Origin: Lysobacteraceae bacterium
GTDB taxonomy: Bacteria > Pseudomonadota > Gammaproteobacteria > Xanthomonadales > Xanthomonadaceae
Direction: 5' to 3'
Assembly (NCBI GenBank): GCA_023954075.1
Contig: JAMLIV010000022.1
Span: 1 to 51,106 of the forward strand
DNA length: 51,106 bases
The notes beneath the pieces were generated by a model. It was not told the DNA's origin. It made no database searches and saw nothing but the letters and a program-made list of their open reading frames with translations. Of the stretch, positions 8,255-17,401 are shown piece after piece. How positions within the stretch are numbered: position 1 is the first letter of the stretch; the number at the start of each line of letters is the position of its first letter. The translations under genes were made by a program, and so were the position numbers.

Positions 8255-9115
8255 TCAGACGGTAACCACAGAGGTAAGCTGACCCAGCGACTCCTGAAAT
8301 TTGGTCTTTTTTGAAAAGATCAGAACCTCGTCACCAATCTTGTTGGAAGTCGAGTGCTGCAACTTATAAGCCCGCTTCTCAAACCGCTCGTATAGGCTCG
8401 TGATGAAGGAATGATTGTCATATGAGAGCAACCATGGGATGGATAGCTTGCTGACATATTTGGCTAACTCCTCGTGATCCGCATCTTTGAAGGCATTGAG
8501 GTATAGATTTGCCCCCTTCTGGTAGTAAGGTGGATCAAGGTAGATAAAGGATTCAGTCGTGCCAACTGCGCAGCTTTTGATCAACTCGACGCCATCGAGG
8601 TTTGCGACCCGGATGCGGTTGGAAAAGCGTGCGATCTTCTCGACCTTTCGTATCAGCTCCACCTTATTGAACCGGGCGTCGATTTTGTAATTTCCTGTTT
8701 GGTCAAGTCCACCGATCACACCCCCCTTCAAAACCCCGGAAACATTCGTCCGATTCAGAAAGAAAAATGAGGTCGCCAACTCGAAGTCATCCTCGGTGTT
8801 TATCCGCCGAATTTTTTCTTTACACCTTTTCCATGTGGAAACTGAGACTGGCGTTCTTTCGATCCAGCCGATGAACCGCTCCGGCTCGTTAATGCACATC
8901 CGCCAAAAAGCATGGACCAAAGGATCCAAGTCGTTGATGACTATCGTTCCCGCATATTCCTCAAAAAGGAGGCGTAACGCTAATCCGGCACCACCTGCGT
9001 AGGGCTCAATATATTGACAGCCGGTCAATCCATTCTCGGCGATCAAGCTCGACACGAAAGGAAAAATGCAGTTTTTCCCTCCCGGATATCGGAGCGGTGA
9101 ATAAGCAATGCTCAT
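8255..9115 (-). CDS. D12-class N6-adenine DNA methyltransferase (Dam-like)
   Basis: This 286-residue protein has the order of motifs of D12 (alpha-class) adenine methyltransferases such as Dam. The N-terminal YSPLRYPGGK is motif X. E37-PYAGGAG-44 is the SAM-binding motif I. D194-PPYY-198 is the catalytic motif IV. It should methylate adenine N6 in a short DNA site, unknown here. The start overlaps the stop of the ParB-like gene by ATGA, so the two form a coupled pair. Base composition is clearly AT-richer than hsdM or rhuM on its left, which suggests a separate origin and insertion into the restriction operon. A solitary modification gene is the alternative; there is no cognate restriction enzyme of type II next to it. 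Confidence 0.92.
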   Translation of the reverse strand: MSIAYSPLRYPGGKNCIFPFVSSLIAENGLTGCQYIEPYAGGAGLALRLLFEEYAGTIVINDLDPLVHAFWRMCINEPERFIGWIERTPVSVSTWKRCKEKIRRINTEDDFELATSFFFLNRTNVSGVLKGGVIGGLDQTGNYKIDARFNKVELIRKVEKIARFSNRIRVANLDGVELIKSCAVGTTESFIYLDPPYYQKGANLYLNAFKDADHEELAKYVSKLSIPWLLSYDNHSFITSLYERFEKRAYKLQHSTSNKIGDEVLIFSKKTKFQESLGQLTSVVTV

Positions 9116-10389
9116 GGTTGTTTCCCGTGGCTAAGGGTTAGCACTGCCCCGAGAATAATTGAAAGCGCAAACGCCTGTTCCTCGTTCTTTGAATTGTGGT
9201 AATCGTGGGCACCAGTGTGAAAAAGTTTAACGATTGAATTCTTGTTCACACTTTGGTTCGACAAGGTGGTTTTTGCGTTCTGGTCTAAAGATTTTTTTGC
9301 GGCGTCGAAATACTCAGTTAGGTAATCTTTGAGATCCTTTTTCGCGTCTTTCGCGGCAGTCTCGGCCAGCATTCTCAGAGACATCCTGATGATCACGATA
9401 AAGTCTGCGGAGAGTCGGCCTCTTTCTGTTTGATAGAAGTCATGCAGACTTTCGACGTCGCGGTAGAGGTTGTTAACGTGACCTGTCTTAAGGGACAGTT
9501 TGCCTCCAAAAACAGGAAGGCTCGGTTTCTTTATCCTCCGGGAACGGCTTCCTTGGCTGGGTTCCCCATTAGGTGGATTTCCGGAACCGGCTGTGGAATT
9601 ACCCCCTGTATCTGCAGGGGTAGTTCCAGGCGAGGCAATCGCTTCCTGGACGAATTTATTTCCTTTCGTTGCCGTGTAAACCTCATCAACAGCCTTGCCC
9701 CTCAGGTTCAAAACTACTTTTCGCAGGTGATCGAGATTTCCAAAAGCGAAGTGATCTCCTTTCTTGGAGATAGATAAATTCGACTTTACTTCCTTGTAGC
9801 TCAACAAGCGATCCAAGGTTGATTTATTGACCCGCGCCTTGTCGTCAGTGGTGATCAGGCCCTTGTGCGTCAGCAGGTCCAACGCTTCTAATCCAATAGA
9901 GGGTTTGCGCTCGAAACGGTCCTTTTGTTCGGCATTCCAATCGATGTGGCCTCGCCCATCTTGTTCGCCCCCGTGGTTGATCGATATCCAATGCCGCGCG
10001 GTGTTGCGATCGCTAAAAACAACACACCCAACTTCTGTCGGTACTGACCCAGGCCGCTTTAGAATTGCATCAATTCGTTTTCGGATCTTCGGAAACGCGT
10101 CTGCCAGCGATGGAGTCTCCAAGATTTTCAACGCCGTTAACCTTCGGTTGCCGTCACCGTCAACAAAGTGCGAGCCTGACTTGAATAGGATCAGCCTGGA
10201 ACTCGGGTTGAGTCCGTTCTGATATATATCCAGTGCCAGCGTGACAATGTTCGCCTTTTTGTCTGCCAACATTGCGTCGATTGCTTCTCGTTGGGTATTA
10301 ACTGGAGGAAAACGAGGATTCTCCTGATCCAAGTGAATGTCCGTTACCTTGATTGTCAGTTCCTGGTGTCTCATTCGATCTGATCCCAT
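9112..10389 (-). CDS. ParB/sulfiredoxin-fold N-terminal domain protein of unknown function
   Basis: The 425-residue protein begins with a ParB-like domain (about residues 10-120). Its hallmark is the D77-GDGNRR-83 motif, the position of the nucleotide-binding arginine motif in ParB-fold proteins. A middle part (about 150-240) is charged and helical. A Ser/Gly/Pro/Arg linker (about 250-290) leads to a helical C-terminal domain containing FHTGAHDYHNS. In my recollection such tails occur in other ParB-fold proteins in defence islands, and a HEPN-like fold is possible. The gene starts 6 bases after hsdS and overlaps the D12 methylase start. ATG at 10389 is used; ATG at 10374 is a possible alternative. 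Composition is AT-rich relative to the flanks. Confidence 0.7.
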   Translation of the reverse strand: MGSDRMRHQELTIKVTDIHLDQENPRFPPVNTQREAIDAMLADKKANIVTLALDIYQNGLNPSSRLILFKSGSHFVDGDGNRRLTALKILETPSLADAFPKIRKRIDAILKRPGSVPTEVGCVVFSDRNTARHWISINHGGEQDGRGHIDWNAEQKDRFERKPSIGLEALDLLTHKGLITTDDKARVNKSTLDRLLSYKEVKSNLSISKKGDHFAFGNLDHLRKVVLNLRGKAVDEVYTATKGNKFVQEAIASPGTTPADTGGNSTAGSGNPPNGEPSQGSRSRRIKKPSLPVFGGKLSLKTGHVNNLYRDVESLHDFYQTERGRLSADFIVIIRMSLRMLAETAAKDAKKDLKDYLTEYFDAAKKSLDQNAKTTLSNQSVNKNSIVKLFHTGAHDYHNSKNEEQAFALSIILGAVLTLSHGKQP

Positions 10390-10395
10390 TTGAGA

Positions 10396-11625
10396 TTAAT
10401 GCCAATGGCCACTGTCAGGAGAAGGGAAAAGCTGCTGCATCAGCCCTTTCTTGTGGGTCTTGAGGGCTTCGAGCTTTTGGGCCTCAAAGGTGATCAGGGT
10501 GTCGAGGCTGCCCAGGCACGAGGCGATGCGTTGTTGTTCGGACGGAGCCGGACACCGCAATGGAATGCTTGCAAAATCGTCGTAGTAGAGACGCAAGCGG
10601 TCTTTGGTGAGGCCTCGCGAGTGCGATGTCAGAAGGAGTAGTGTCTCGGGCAGCTTGAACAGGTATTGGAAGAAGACCGGCACGGCGTCTTTCATCGGTG
10701 CCAACACAATGTAGGCGGGGCTTACCAAGCAGTCTTCCGGGGCAACGCCCAAGGCACCTTGCCACATTCGCATCATGTTGTAGGCGATGTCTTCCTTGCA
10801 CACCTTCTTGTTCGCCGCAGCGTCTTCGATGTCGTAGAAGTTCCGGTCGAACGAGTCACGCTTTACCATCCCGTCGTGCATTGTGACTGAGTAGATAGGA
10901 AGACCTTGTTCTCCCTTCGTCACTCGATTCGCGAATAACGTTCCTGCGTTCCTGGGCTTCCACGCCCCGGCTTTTTTGAATTCGGGGAAGCGGAGGCGGG
11001 GTTGGGTTTCGCCTTCGCGGGGGAAAAGCTGCTGCATCAGCCCTCTTTTATGGGCCTTGAGCGCGTCCACTTTCCGCGCTTGCACGGCCATCAGCTCGTC
11101 CACCGAACTCAGGCACTCGGCGATTTTTTGTTGTTCAGTTTCCAGCGGAGGAATCGGTAAGGAAACATTTTCGAGAACATCGACAGACAAGCCGGGTTGA
11201 GCTTGGCCGGTCGCAAACCGGTTCAAATTCAGCAGGTCGAGCGAGTAATACAGCCAGCCGACATCAATGGCTGCTTTCGGTGTGGTGACAACGGCGTGTT
11301 CCGTGGCGTGGAATTGCCCGCTCACCAGTCGAACATTTCCACAGAGTGCGCCCTGTCTCCCAATGAGCGGATAAGTTCCGTCGTGAGTGTGCGTCGCCGT
11401 GTAACCACGAAGCCCGTTGCCTCCGTAACAGGGAAACAATCCGTCTTGATTGCGCTCCGAGATATTGGAAACGGAAACGAATTTACCGGCTTGCATGTTG
11501 CAAGCATTCGCCAAGACCGACGGCGTCCACGCCTCTGCCCCCCGAAACTCCGGGAACCTCAGCTTCGGCACCAGCGCGGGCTTTGCCTCTTCCTTCGTGG
11601 CGGTGGTTTTCGTCTTACTGCTCAT
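10396..11625 (-). CDS. hsdS: Type I restriction-modification specificity subunit HsdS
   Basis: This 409-residue subunit determines the DNA sequence bound by the HsdM and HsdR subunits. It has the expected two-fold design: two variable target recognition domains (about 30-150 and 225-345), each followed by a conserved helix. The repeat units are visible as LRFPEF near residues 22 and 212, and as KRGLMQQLFP and KKGLMQQLFP near residues 195 and 395. The ATG at 11625 is chosen because it begins a normal HsdS N-terminus and overlaps the hsdR stop by 11 bases. An upstream in-frame extension to 11769 is only the hsdR gene read in another frame. The target is bipartite and cannot be read from the sequence. 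Confidence 0.93.
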   Translation of the reverse strand: MSSKTKTTATKEEAKPALVPKLRFPEFRGAEAWTPSVLANACNMQAGKFVSVSNISERNQDGLFPCYGGNGLRGYTATHTHDGTYPLIGRQGALCGNVRLVSGQFHATEHAVVTTPKAAIDVGWLYYSLDLLNLNRFATGQAQPGLSVDVLENVSLPIPPLETEQQKIAECLSSVDELMAVQARKVDALKAHKRGLMQQLFPREGETQPRLRFPEFKKAGAWKPRNAGTLFANRVTKGEQGLPIYSVTMHDGMVKRDSFDRNFYDIEDAAANKKVCKEDIAYNMMRMWQGALGVAPEDCLVSPAYIVLAPMKDAVPVFFQYLFKLPETLLLLTSHSRGLTKDRLRLYYDDFASIPLRCPAPSEQQRIASCLGSLDTLITFEAQKLEALKTHKKGLMQQLFPSPDSGHWH

Positions 11626-14600
11626 ACGCACTGAGTCCTGAGATGTCGCGGCCACCGGCGCGTTTGGTGAGGAGGGGGTGAAGGTCTTCCATGAGGGCGA
11701 GTTCGGCCTGGGTGCGGGCTTTCCAGCCGAGGTCGAGCGGGGCCATGAGGTCGCTGAGCTGCTCGCCATCGAAGATCATGCGGTCGAGGATGCCGTCCAC
11801 GAAGGTCTGCAGGGCGGCGGTGGCGAGGCTGTGCTTCGCGGCGATGGCGGCGAGTTCCTTGGCGTTTTTTTCGGCCTTGAAGCGGGTGTAGCCGTCGCGT
11901 ATGGCGGCCTCGGAGAGTCCTTCGCCCGCCTTGAGGGTGCCGATGTATTGGGCAATGTCGTCGCGTTCGTTCATGAACTTGGCATCGGCGCTGATGAGGC
12001 CGATGAGTTCTTCGCGGGTCATCTTGGCCTTGCCCGGGCCCTTGGCCGAGAACTTGGCGATGAGGCCCATGATGTAGTCGTAGTCGATGACGGCGGAGGC
12101 GAAGAGCACGAACTCGAAGTCGAGCTGGTCCACCGGGTCTTCTGAGCCGGGGCCATCGCCCCCCTTGCCTTGTTGCGCCTTGAGCCGTTTGGCGGTTTCC
12201 AGGTACTCGCCTTTGAAGCCGCGCAGGCTTTCATTGGGCAGCACCTGCTCGATGGCGGCTTTGTGGTCTTCGGTGAGGTCGGTGTATTGGTCGAGTTGCG
12301 TCTTGAGGCGCTGCACTTCCTTGAAGTGGGTGACGAAGGCCACGCGGGCCGCATCGCCCTTCAGGTTGGCCACCTCTGAAGGTGCGCAGGCCAGTCCCTG
12401 TGACTTCATGAAGTCGCCCAGCTTCTGCACGGCGGTCTCCAGCTTCTGGATCACCACGGGCGCCTTGTCCACCAGCCAGATCTTCCGCGCCTGCTCGCCC
12501 GTCTTCTCGCCCGAGAAGAGGGTGATGGCAGCGTCGACCGACTCCTGCTGCTGGCGGAAATCGAGGATGTTGCCGTAAGGCTTGGTGCCGTTGAGTACCC
12601 GATTGGTGCGCGAGAACGCCTGGATCAAGCCGTGGTGCTTGAGGTTCTTGTCGACGTAGAGCGTGTTCAGGAACTTGGAATCAAAGCCCGTGAGCAGCAT
12701 GTCCACCACGATGGTGATGTCGATCTTGTGGTGCGCCACATTCGGGAACGCCTTCTTCAGATCCGCCTCTGGCCATTGCTGGTCTTTGATGCGCTTTTGC
12801 ACATCCTGGTAGTAAAGGTCGAACTCGCTCAGACGGTGGCTGGTGCCGTAGCGGGCGTTGTAGTCGGCGAGGATGGCCTTGAGCGCGGCCTTCTTGCCCT
12901 CGGGGTCTTCTTGGTTGTCGGCCTGCTCTTGCGGCAGGTCTTCCTGGATCTGCTTCACGTCGGGGTCGCCCTCGGCAGGCGGGGAGAAAACGCAGGCGAT
13001 GTTCAGCGGCTTGAAGTCGGGGTCGGCGGCCTGTTTGTCGGCCTGCATCGCCTTGAACAGCGCGTGGTACTCGATGGCGTCGTTGATGGACGCGGTGGCG
13101 AGGATGGCGTTGAAGCGCCGCCCGCCGGTGGCCGCGTCGTGTTTGGCGAGGATGGCCTCGATGACGGCCTGCTTTGGAATGGCCTCGCCGGGCTTGGGTG
13201 GCTTCTTGCCCTCGGGCTTGAAGTAATCGACGTGGAAGCGCAAAACGTTGCCGTCTTCAATGGCGTGGGTGATGGTGTAGGCGTGGAGCTGCTTCTGGAA
13301 GAGGTCTTGCGTGGTGACGAGCGTCTTCTCTGCCTCTTCCATTCCTGCCTTTGACGCAATCCTGGTGACCGTCGCGTTGTCTTTGAAGATGGGCGTTCCG
13401 GTGAACCCGAAGAGCTGGGCCTTGGGGAAGAACGCTTTGATGGCCTTGTGGTTGTCGCCAAACTGCGAGCGGTGGCATTCGTCGAAGATGAAGACGATGC
13501 GTTTGTCTTTCAGTGCTCCGAGCTGTTCTGTGTAGGTGGCCTGACCGTTCTTGCTGCGCTGCTTGTTGCGCTTGCTGTTTTCGTCGAGCGCCAGGCCCAG
13601 CTTTTGGATGGTCGTGACGATGACCTTGTCGGCATAGCCGTCCGACAGCAGTCGCCGCACGAGCGCCCCGGTGTTGGTGTTTTCTTCGACGCAGCCTTCC
13701 TGGAACTTGTTGAATTCCTCGCGTGTTTGGCGGTCGAGGTCTTTGCGGTCAACGACGAACACACATTTGTGGATGTGATCGTTTTCCTTCAACAGGGTGG
13801 AAGCTTTGAATGAAGTGAGCGTCTTGCCGCTGCCCGTGGTGTGCCAGATGTAGCCGTTGCCGTTGTCTTCGTCGATGCACTTCACGATGTGCTGCACCGC
13901 ATAGACCTGGTAAGGCCGCATGACCATGAGCTTTTGCTCACCCGCGAGCAGCACCATGTAGCGGCTGATGGTGCGGCCGAGGTCACACTTTTTCAGAAAA
14001 GACTCAGCGAACTCGTCGAGTTGGGTGATCTTGCGGTTGCCTTCGTCTGCGAACTCATAGATGGGCAGAAAGCGCTCGTCGGCATTGAAGGCGAAGTGGC
14101 GCGCGTTGTTGTTGGCGAAGTAGTAGCTGCGATGCGGTTGCTGACGATGAAGAGCTGCATGAAGCAGAGCAGCGTCTTGGTGTAGCCGTTGCCGGGGTCG
14201 TGCTTGTATTCGACGATCTGCTCCATGGCCCGGCGTGGGTTGACGCCCAGGGTTTTCAGCTCGATCTGCACGCAGGGCACGCCGTTGATGAGCAGGATGA
14301 CGTCGTAGCGGTGGTGGCTGTTGTCGGTGTTGATGCGCAGCTGGTGGATGACCTCGAAGTGGTTCTTGCACCAGTCCTTGATGTTCACCAGGGTGTAGTT
14401 CAGCGGCGTGCCGTCGTCGCGGGTGAAGGCATTGATGCCGCGCAGGGTCCTGGCGGCGGTGAAGACATCGGGGGTGACGATTTCATCCAGCAGCCTGGCA
14501 AACTCGGTGTCGGTCAGTTTGACGCGGTTGAGGGCCTCGAACTTCTCGCGGAAGTTCCTCTCCAGTGCGGCGCGATCGCGGATGTCGTCGCGGTATTCGT

Positions 14601-14709
14601 ACTTCAGGTCCTGGAGCCTGCCGATGAAGCCGTACTCGATGTGCTCTTCCTTGACGACGGGGCGCGCGGCTCCGGACGGCGGATCGTAGGCGGGCTTGGA
14701 TGAAGGCAT
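11615..14709 (-). pseudogene. hsdR: Type I restriction endonuclease subunit HsdR, frameshifted
   Basis: Joined across one frameshift, this encodes about 1030 residues of HsdR, the ATP-driven translocase and nuclease. The first frame (14709 to about 14134) carries the PD-(D/E)xK nuclease with D136, E150 and K152 (IELKT). After residue 192 the reading moves to another frame at about 14128-14136, where SYYFANNNARHF resumes the family pattern. The motor follows with HTTGSGKT (Walker A), FDECHRS (DEAD-like box), FTGTP, LLTGFDS and AFSRTNRVL, all intact. The net change is minus one or plus two bases. Translated as read, the first product is a nuclease fragment with an aberrant tail and no motor. 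A sequencing error, a real inactivation or phase switching are all possible. Confidence 0.88.
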
Positions 14710-14855
14710 GGCTCAGGCACGTGCGATGGCTATGGGCTGGAAGGCAATGCGGTGGCGATCCGTGCGAAACGGATGTGTTCAGAGGCTTCCTCGAACAGGC
14801 ATTGTGTCCGCCGGACGCAAGTACTCAAACAGCTCGGTGCCACTTTCGCAAGCGC

Positions 14856-15311
<456 letters not shown>

Positions 15312-15344
15312 GGCGGCGTGGGTCTCGGGGGAAAGGCGCGGATT

Positions 15345-15935
15345 CTACCGGCAGCGCACGGTGCGGGCGTCGGTGACGACGAGGTCGAGCGGCACGTCCC
15401 AGGGCGCGGCCTGGAGCGCGTCGACCTGCTGGAAATCGTGCGCCACGCCGATCAGCAACGGCCGCATCGGGCGCGGCTGTTCGCGCAGGAAGGCGAAGCT
15501 GCGGTCGTAGTAGCCGCCGCCGGTGCCCAGGCGCGTGCCGGAGGCATCGAAGGCCACCAGCGGCACCAGCACGGCGGCAAGGTCGGATGGGGCCAGCTGC
15601 GCGGCGGGGGAATGGTCCGGCTCGGGTATGCCGTGGCGGTTGGCCACCAGCGGATCGCCGAAGCGCCAGGGCGCAAAGCGCAGCGTGCTGCCGGGTGCCA
15701 GGCACGGCAGGCAATAAACGAAGCGCGGCGGCGGTGCCAGCAGCGCGTGCAGGGAAATCTCCCCGCGCACCGCCCAGTAGCCGGCCACGTAGCCCTCGTC
15801 CGCCAGCTCCGGCAGCGCGCGCAGGCGTTCGGCGAGCGCCTCGGCCGCCGCCATCTGCAGCCGCGCCGGGAGTTCCAGACGGCGCGCGCGCATGCGCGCG
15901 CGCAGCGCGGCGCGGTCTTCGGAAACAGGGGTCAT
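15345..15935 (-). CDS. fau: 5-formyltetrahydrofolate cyclo-ligase
   Basis: This 196-residue enzyme converts 5-formyltetrahydrofolate to 5,10-methenyltetrahydrofolate using ATP. The characteristic ATP/substrate motif GTGGGYYDRSF lies near residue 140, with the N-terminal basic helix RARMRARRLELP and the C-terminal PLLIGVAHDFQQV and WDVPLDLVVTD. The ATG at 15935 is chosen from the family N-terminus; upstream in-frame codons back to 16310 run through the 6S RNA gene and are not protein-like. Its start lies about 25 bases after the 6S RNA 3' end, reproducing the zapA-ssrS-fau arrangement known from E. coli, where the two are cotranscribed. Confidence 0.93.
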   Translation of the reverse strand: MTPVSEDRAALRARMRARRLELPARLQMAAAEALAERLRALPELADEGYVAGYWAVRGEISLHALLAPPPRFVYCLPCLAPGSTLRFAPWRFGDPLVANRHGIPEPDHSPAAQLAPSDLAAVLVPLVAFDASGTRLGTGGGYYDRSFAFLREQPRPMRPLLIGVAHDFQQVDALQAAPWDVPLDLVVTDARTVRCR

Positions 15936-15960
15936 CGGCGCATGATCCGCGAAAAAGAGA

Positions 15961-16146
15961 GCAGGCTCCGCCGTGGCGGTGCGTACGAAACGACCTTGAT
16001 CCCGAGGATCAGGTGGGAACGCTTGCAAGGCGTCGGGCTTACCGCTCGCGGCGGGCCTGCACACCAGCCCTGATTCGCGTCCCCGGGGTCGTTCATTAGG
16101 GTCAAGGCAAATGTAAGCGTACGCTGTCGCACACGGCAGAGTCTGC
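15961..16146 (-). ncRNA. ssrS: 6S RNA (RNA polymerase sigma70 regulator)
   Basis: The roughly 186-base transcript is placed by structure and location. Its ends form a long closing stem: 16132-16146 (GCAGACUCUGCCGUG) pairs with 15961-15975 (CACGGCGGAGCCUGC) at 14 of 15 positions with one A-C mismatch. The upper arm contains GGCUGGUGUGCAGGCCC followed by AGCGGUAAGCC, which resembles the E. coli GGUUGGUGAGCAUGCUC and AGAAGCC region. The 3' side of the bulge has the small hairpin CCUGAUCC-UC-GGGAUCAAGG, the counterpart of the E. coli ACCUUGAACC hairpin. It lies between zapA and fau as in E. coli. 6S RNA mimics an open promoter and binds the sigma70 holoenzyme in stationary phase. Exact ends are estimates. 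Confidence 0.88.
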
Positions 16147-16260
16147 CGCTGCCATGGTAGCGCATCGGCCGGCGCGGAAGGTGCGCGCGCCGCGCCGGGT
16201 TCACCCCGCATGGCGTCGCCGTGGGCCATAATGGGATGTTGCCATCGCGTGCTTTCACCC

Positions 16261-16758
16261 ATGATGCCCGCCGCTTCCGCCCTGCAGGATCTCGCCCATC
16301 CCGACAACATCTGCTATGGCTGCGGTCGCGCGCATCCGAGCGGGCTGCGCATCAAGAGCCGCTGGGATCCCGACGGGGTGCACGTCATCGCCCACCACCT
16401 GCCGCGCCCCGAATTCGCCGGCTGGACCAATCGGGTCTACGGCGGCCTGCTGGCGATGCTGGTGGACTGCCACTGCAACTGGACCGCGATGGCCCACCAC
16501 TACCGCGCGGAAGGGCGTGAACCGGGCAGCCTGCCGCCGATCCACTGCGTCACCGCGCACCTGGGCCTGGACTACCTCAAACCCACGCCGATGGGCCAGG
16601 AACTGATGCTGCGCGCGCGGGTGGAAGGGGAAACCGGTCGCAAGACGCGGGTGCTGTGCGAGGTGATCGCGGCCGGCGAGATCACGGCGCGTGGCGACAG
16701 CGTGTTCGTGCGGGTCGATCCGGCGCGGTTCATGGAGAACACCGCGTCGGGGGCGTAG
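16261..16758 (+). CDS. Hot-dog fold thioesterase (PaaI-like)
   Basis: This 165-residue protein carries a single hot-dog domain of the PaaI/4HBT superfamily, which hydrolyses acyl-CoA thioesters. The central helix region reads TNRVYGGLLAMLVDCHCN, with the GG and acidic residue typical of the family's active site; VTAHLGLDYLKPTPMG and RVEGETGRKTRVLCEV form the following strands. The N-terminus holds CYGCGRAHPSGLRI, a Cys-rich lead common in this subgroup. ATG at 16261 or 16264 fits best; CATAAT about 30 bases upstream could be a -10 box. The substrate is unknown. It lies on the opposite strand between zapA and the 6S RNA gene. Its TAG stop falls within a REP-like hairpin. Confidence 0.82.
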   Translation: MMPAASALQDLAHPDNICYGCGRAHPSGLRIKSRWDPDGVHVIAHHLPRPEFAGWTNRVYGGLLAMLVDCHCNWTAMAHHYRAEGREPGSLPPIHCVTAHLGLDYLKPTPMGQELMLRARVEGETGRKTRVLCEVIAAGEITARGDSVFVRVDPARFMENTASGA

Positions 16759-16842
16759 CCCCGACCCACGAACCGCCTCGGTAGCCGGGCGAACCATCGT
16801 GCGCGGTGCGCCGCCACCGTAGGTCGGCCCTACGTGGCCGAC
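16746..16842. repeat. REP/BIME-like element, copy 1
   Basis: Two hairpins in opposite orientation flank about 55 bases. The first, 16746-16765, is GTCGGGG-GCGTAG-CCCCGAC. The second, 16819-16842, is GTAG followed by GTCGGCC-CTACGT-GGCCGAC. Both have 7 bp stems and 6-base loops, and the GTAG head is the hallmark of RAYT-mobilised REP sequences. A second copy with the same order lies at 28825-28907. It sits between the convergent thioesterase and zapA stops and overlaps the former. Confidence 0.85.
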
Positions 16843-16855
16843 GGGGAAATCTTCC

Positions 16856-17152
16856 TCAGCGGCGCGCGGCGGCCAGCAGGCGATCCATCTTGCGCGACAG
16901 GTCGTCCAGGGTCAGGGCGATCTCGCGCTGGTCGCGGTCATCCGTGCGCCGGGTTTGCGACAGCTCGTGCGCCAGGTTGAGCGCGGCCAACACCGCGATC
17001 CGGTCGATGCCCGCCATGCGGTTGGCGGCACGGATCTCGCGCATCCGGCCATCCAGAAGGCGTGCGGCCTCGATCAGGCCTTCGCGCTCGTGCGGCTCGC
17101 AGGCGACCATGTACTCACGATCGGCGATGCGCACGTTGACCGGCTCGCTCAT
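16856..17152 (-). CDS. zapA: Cell division protein ZapA
   Basis: This 98-residue protein has the ZapA pattern: an N-terminal globular part with VNVRIADREYMVACEPHER and LLDGRMREIR, then IDRIAVLAALNLAHEL and a C-terminal coiled coil. ZapA bundles FtsZ filaments at the division ring. Its start overlaps the stop of the zapB-like gene by ATGA, so the two are coupled. The stop is 14 bases from the REP element. The 6S RNA gene lies further along the same strand, as in E. coli, but here a thioesterase gene on the other strand intervenes. Confidence 0.92.
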   Translation of the reverse strand: MSEPVNVRIADREYMVACEPHEREGLIEAARLLDGRMREIRAANRMAGIDRIAVLAALNLAHELSQTRRTDDRDQREIALTLDDLSRKMDRLLAAARR

Positions 17153-17370
17153 GCGTTCTGCTCCAGCGACCTGAGCCGCAGGATCATCGCTTCCACGCGC
17201 GAACGCGCCTGCTCGTTCTTGGACAGGAGGGCCGCGCGTTCGCCCATGAGCTGCTCCTGGCTGGCGCGCAGGCTGCGGTTCTCGTCGAGCAGGCGCGCCA
17301 GCACTTCGCCCAGCGCGTCGAGCTGGGCGGTCAGGTGATCGAGCTTCTGGCGCGAATCGGGGGTGGCCAT
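17149..17370 (-). CDS. Small coiled-coil ZapB-like protein (TIGR02449-like)
   Basis: This 73-residue protein is a continuous heptad pattern (LDALGEVLARLLDENRSLRASQEQL) and matches the short coiled-coil proteins encoded directly before zapA in many gammaproteobacteria, thought to act with ZapA at the division ring. The ATG at 17370 gives the normal family length; ATG at 17397 would add nine residues (MRIAAYRAA) of no family character and would leave only 4 bases from the preceding stop. The stop overlaps zapA. True ZapB orthology cannot be shown from such a short coiled coil. Confidence 0.8.
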   Translation of the reverse strand: MATPDSRQKLDHLTAQLDALGEVLARLLDENRSLRASQEQLMGERAALLSKNEQARSRVEAMILRLRSLEQNA

Positions 17371-17401
17371 GGCGGCACGATAGGCGGCGATCCGCAAGCG
17401 G

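Larger units (their letters stand above)
5522..14709 (-). other. Type I restriction-modification defence island
   Basis: The minus-strand run hsdR, hsdS, ParB-like, D12 methylase, hsdM relic, rhuM, hsdM behaves as one operon. Junctions are an 11-base overlap, a 6-base gap, ATGA, a 14-base gap, ATGA and ATGA. It separates rpiA from the EVE/fau/6S/zapA cluster. Composition is patchy: the ParB-like and D12 methylase genes are distinctly AT-richer than the hsd genes. No tRNA, integrase, transposase or direct repeat was seen at its borders. Confidence 0.75.

Noticed and set aside
8820..8835. Possible promoter for the D12 methylase inside AT-rich DNA
   Set aside because: AT-rich hexamers occur all over 8255-10389 because of its composition; none has a convincing pair with 16-18 base spacing before a start.
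11626..11769. Upstream in-frame extension of hsdS
   Set aside because: It lies over hsdR in another frame, is Ser/Pro-rich and would precede the standard HsdS N-terminus at 11625.
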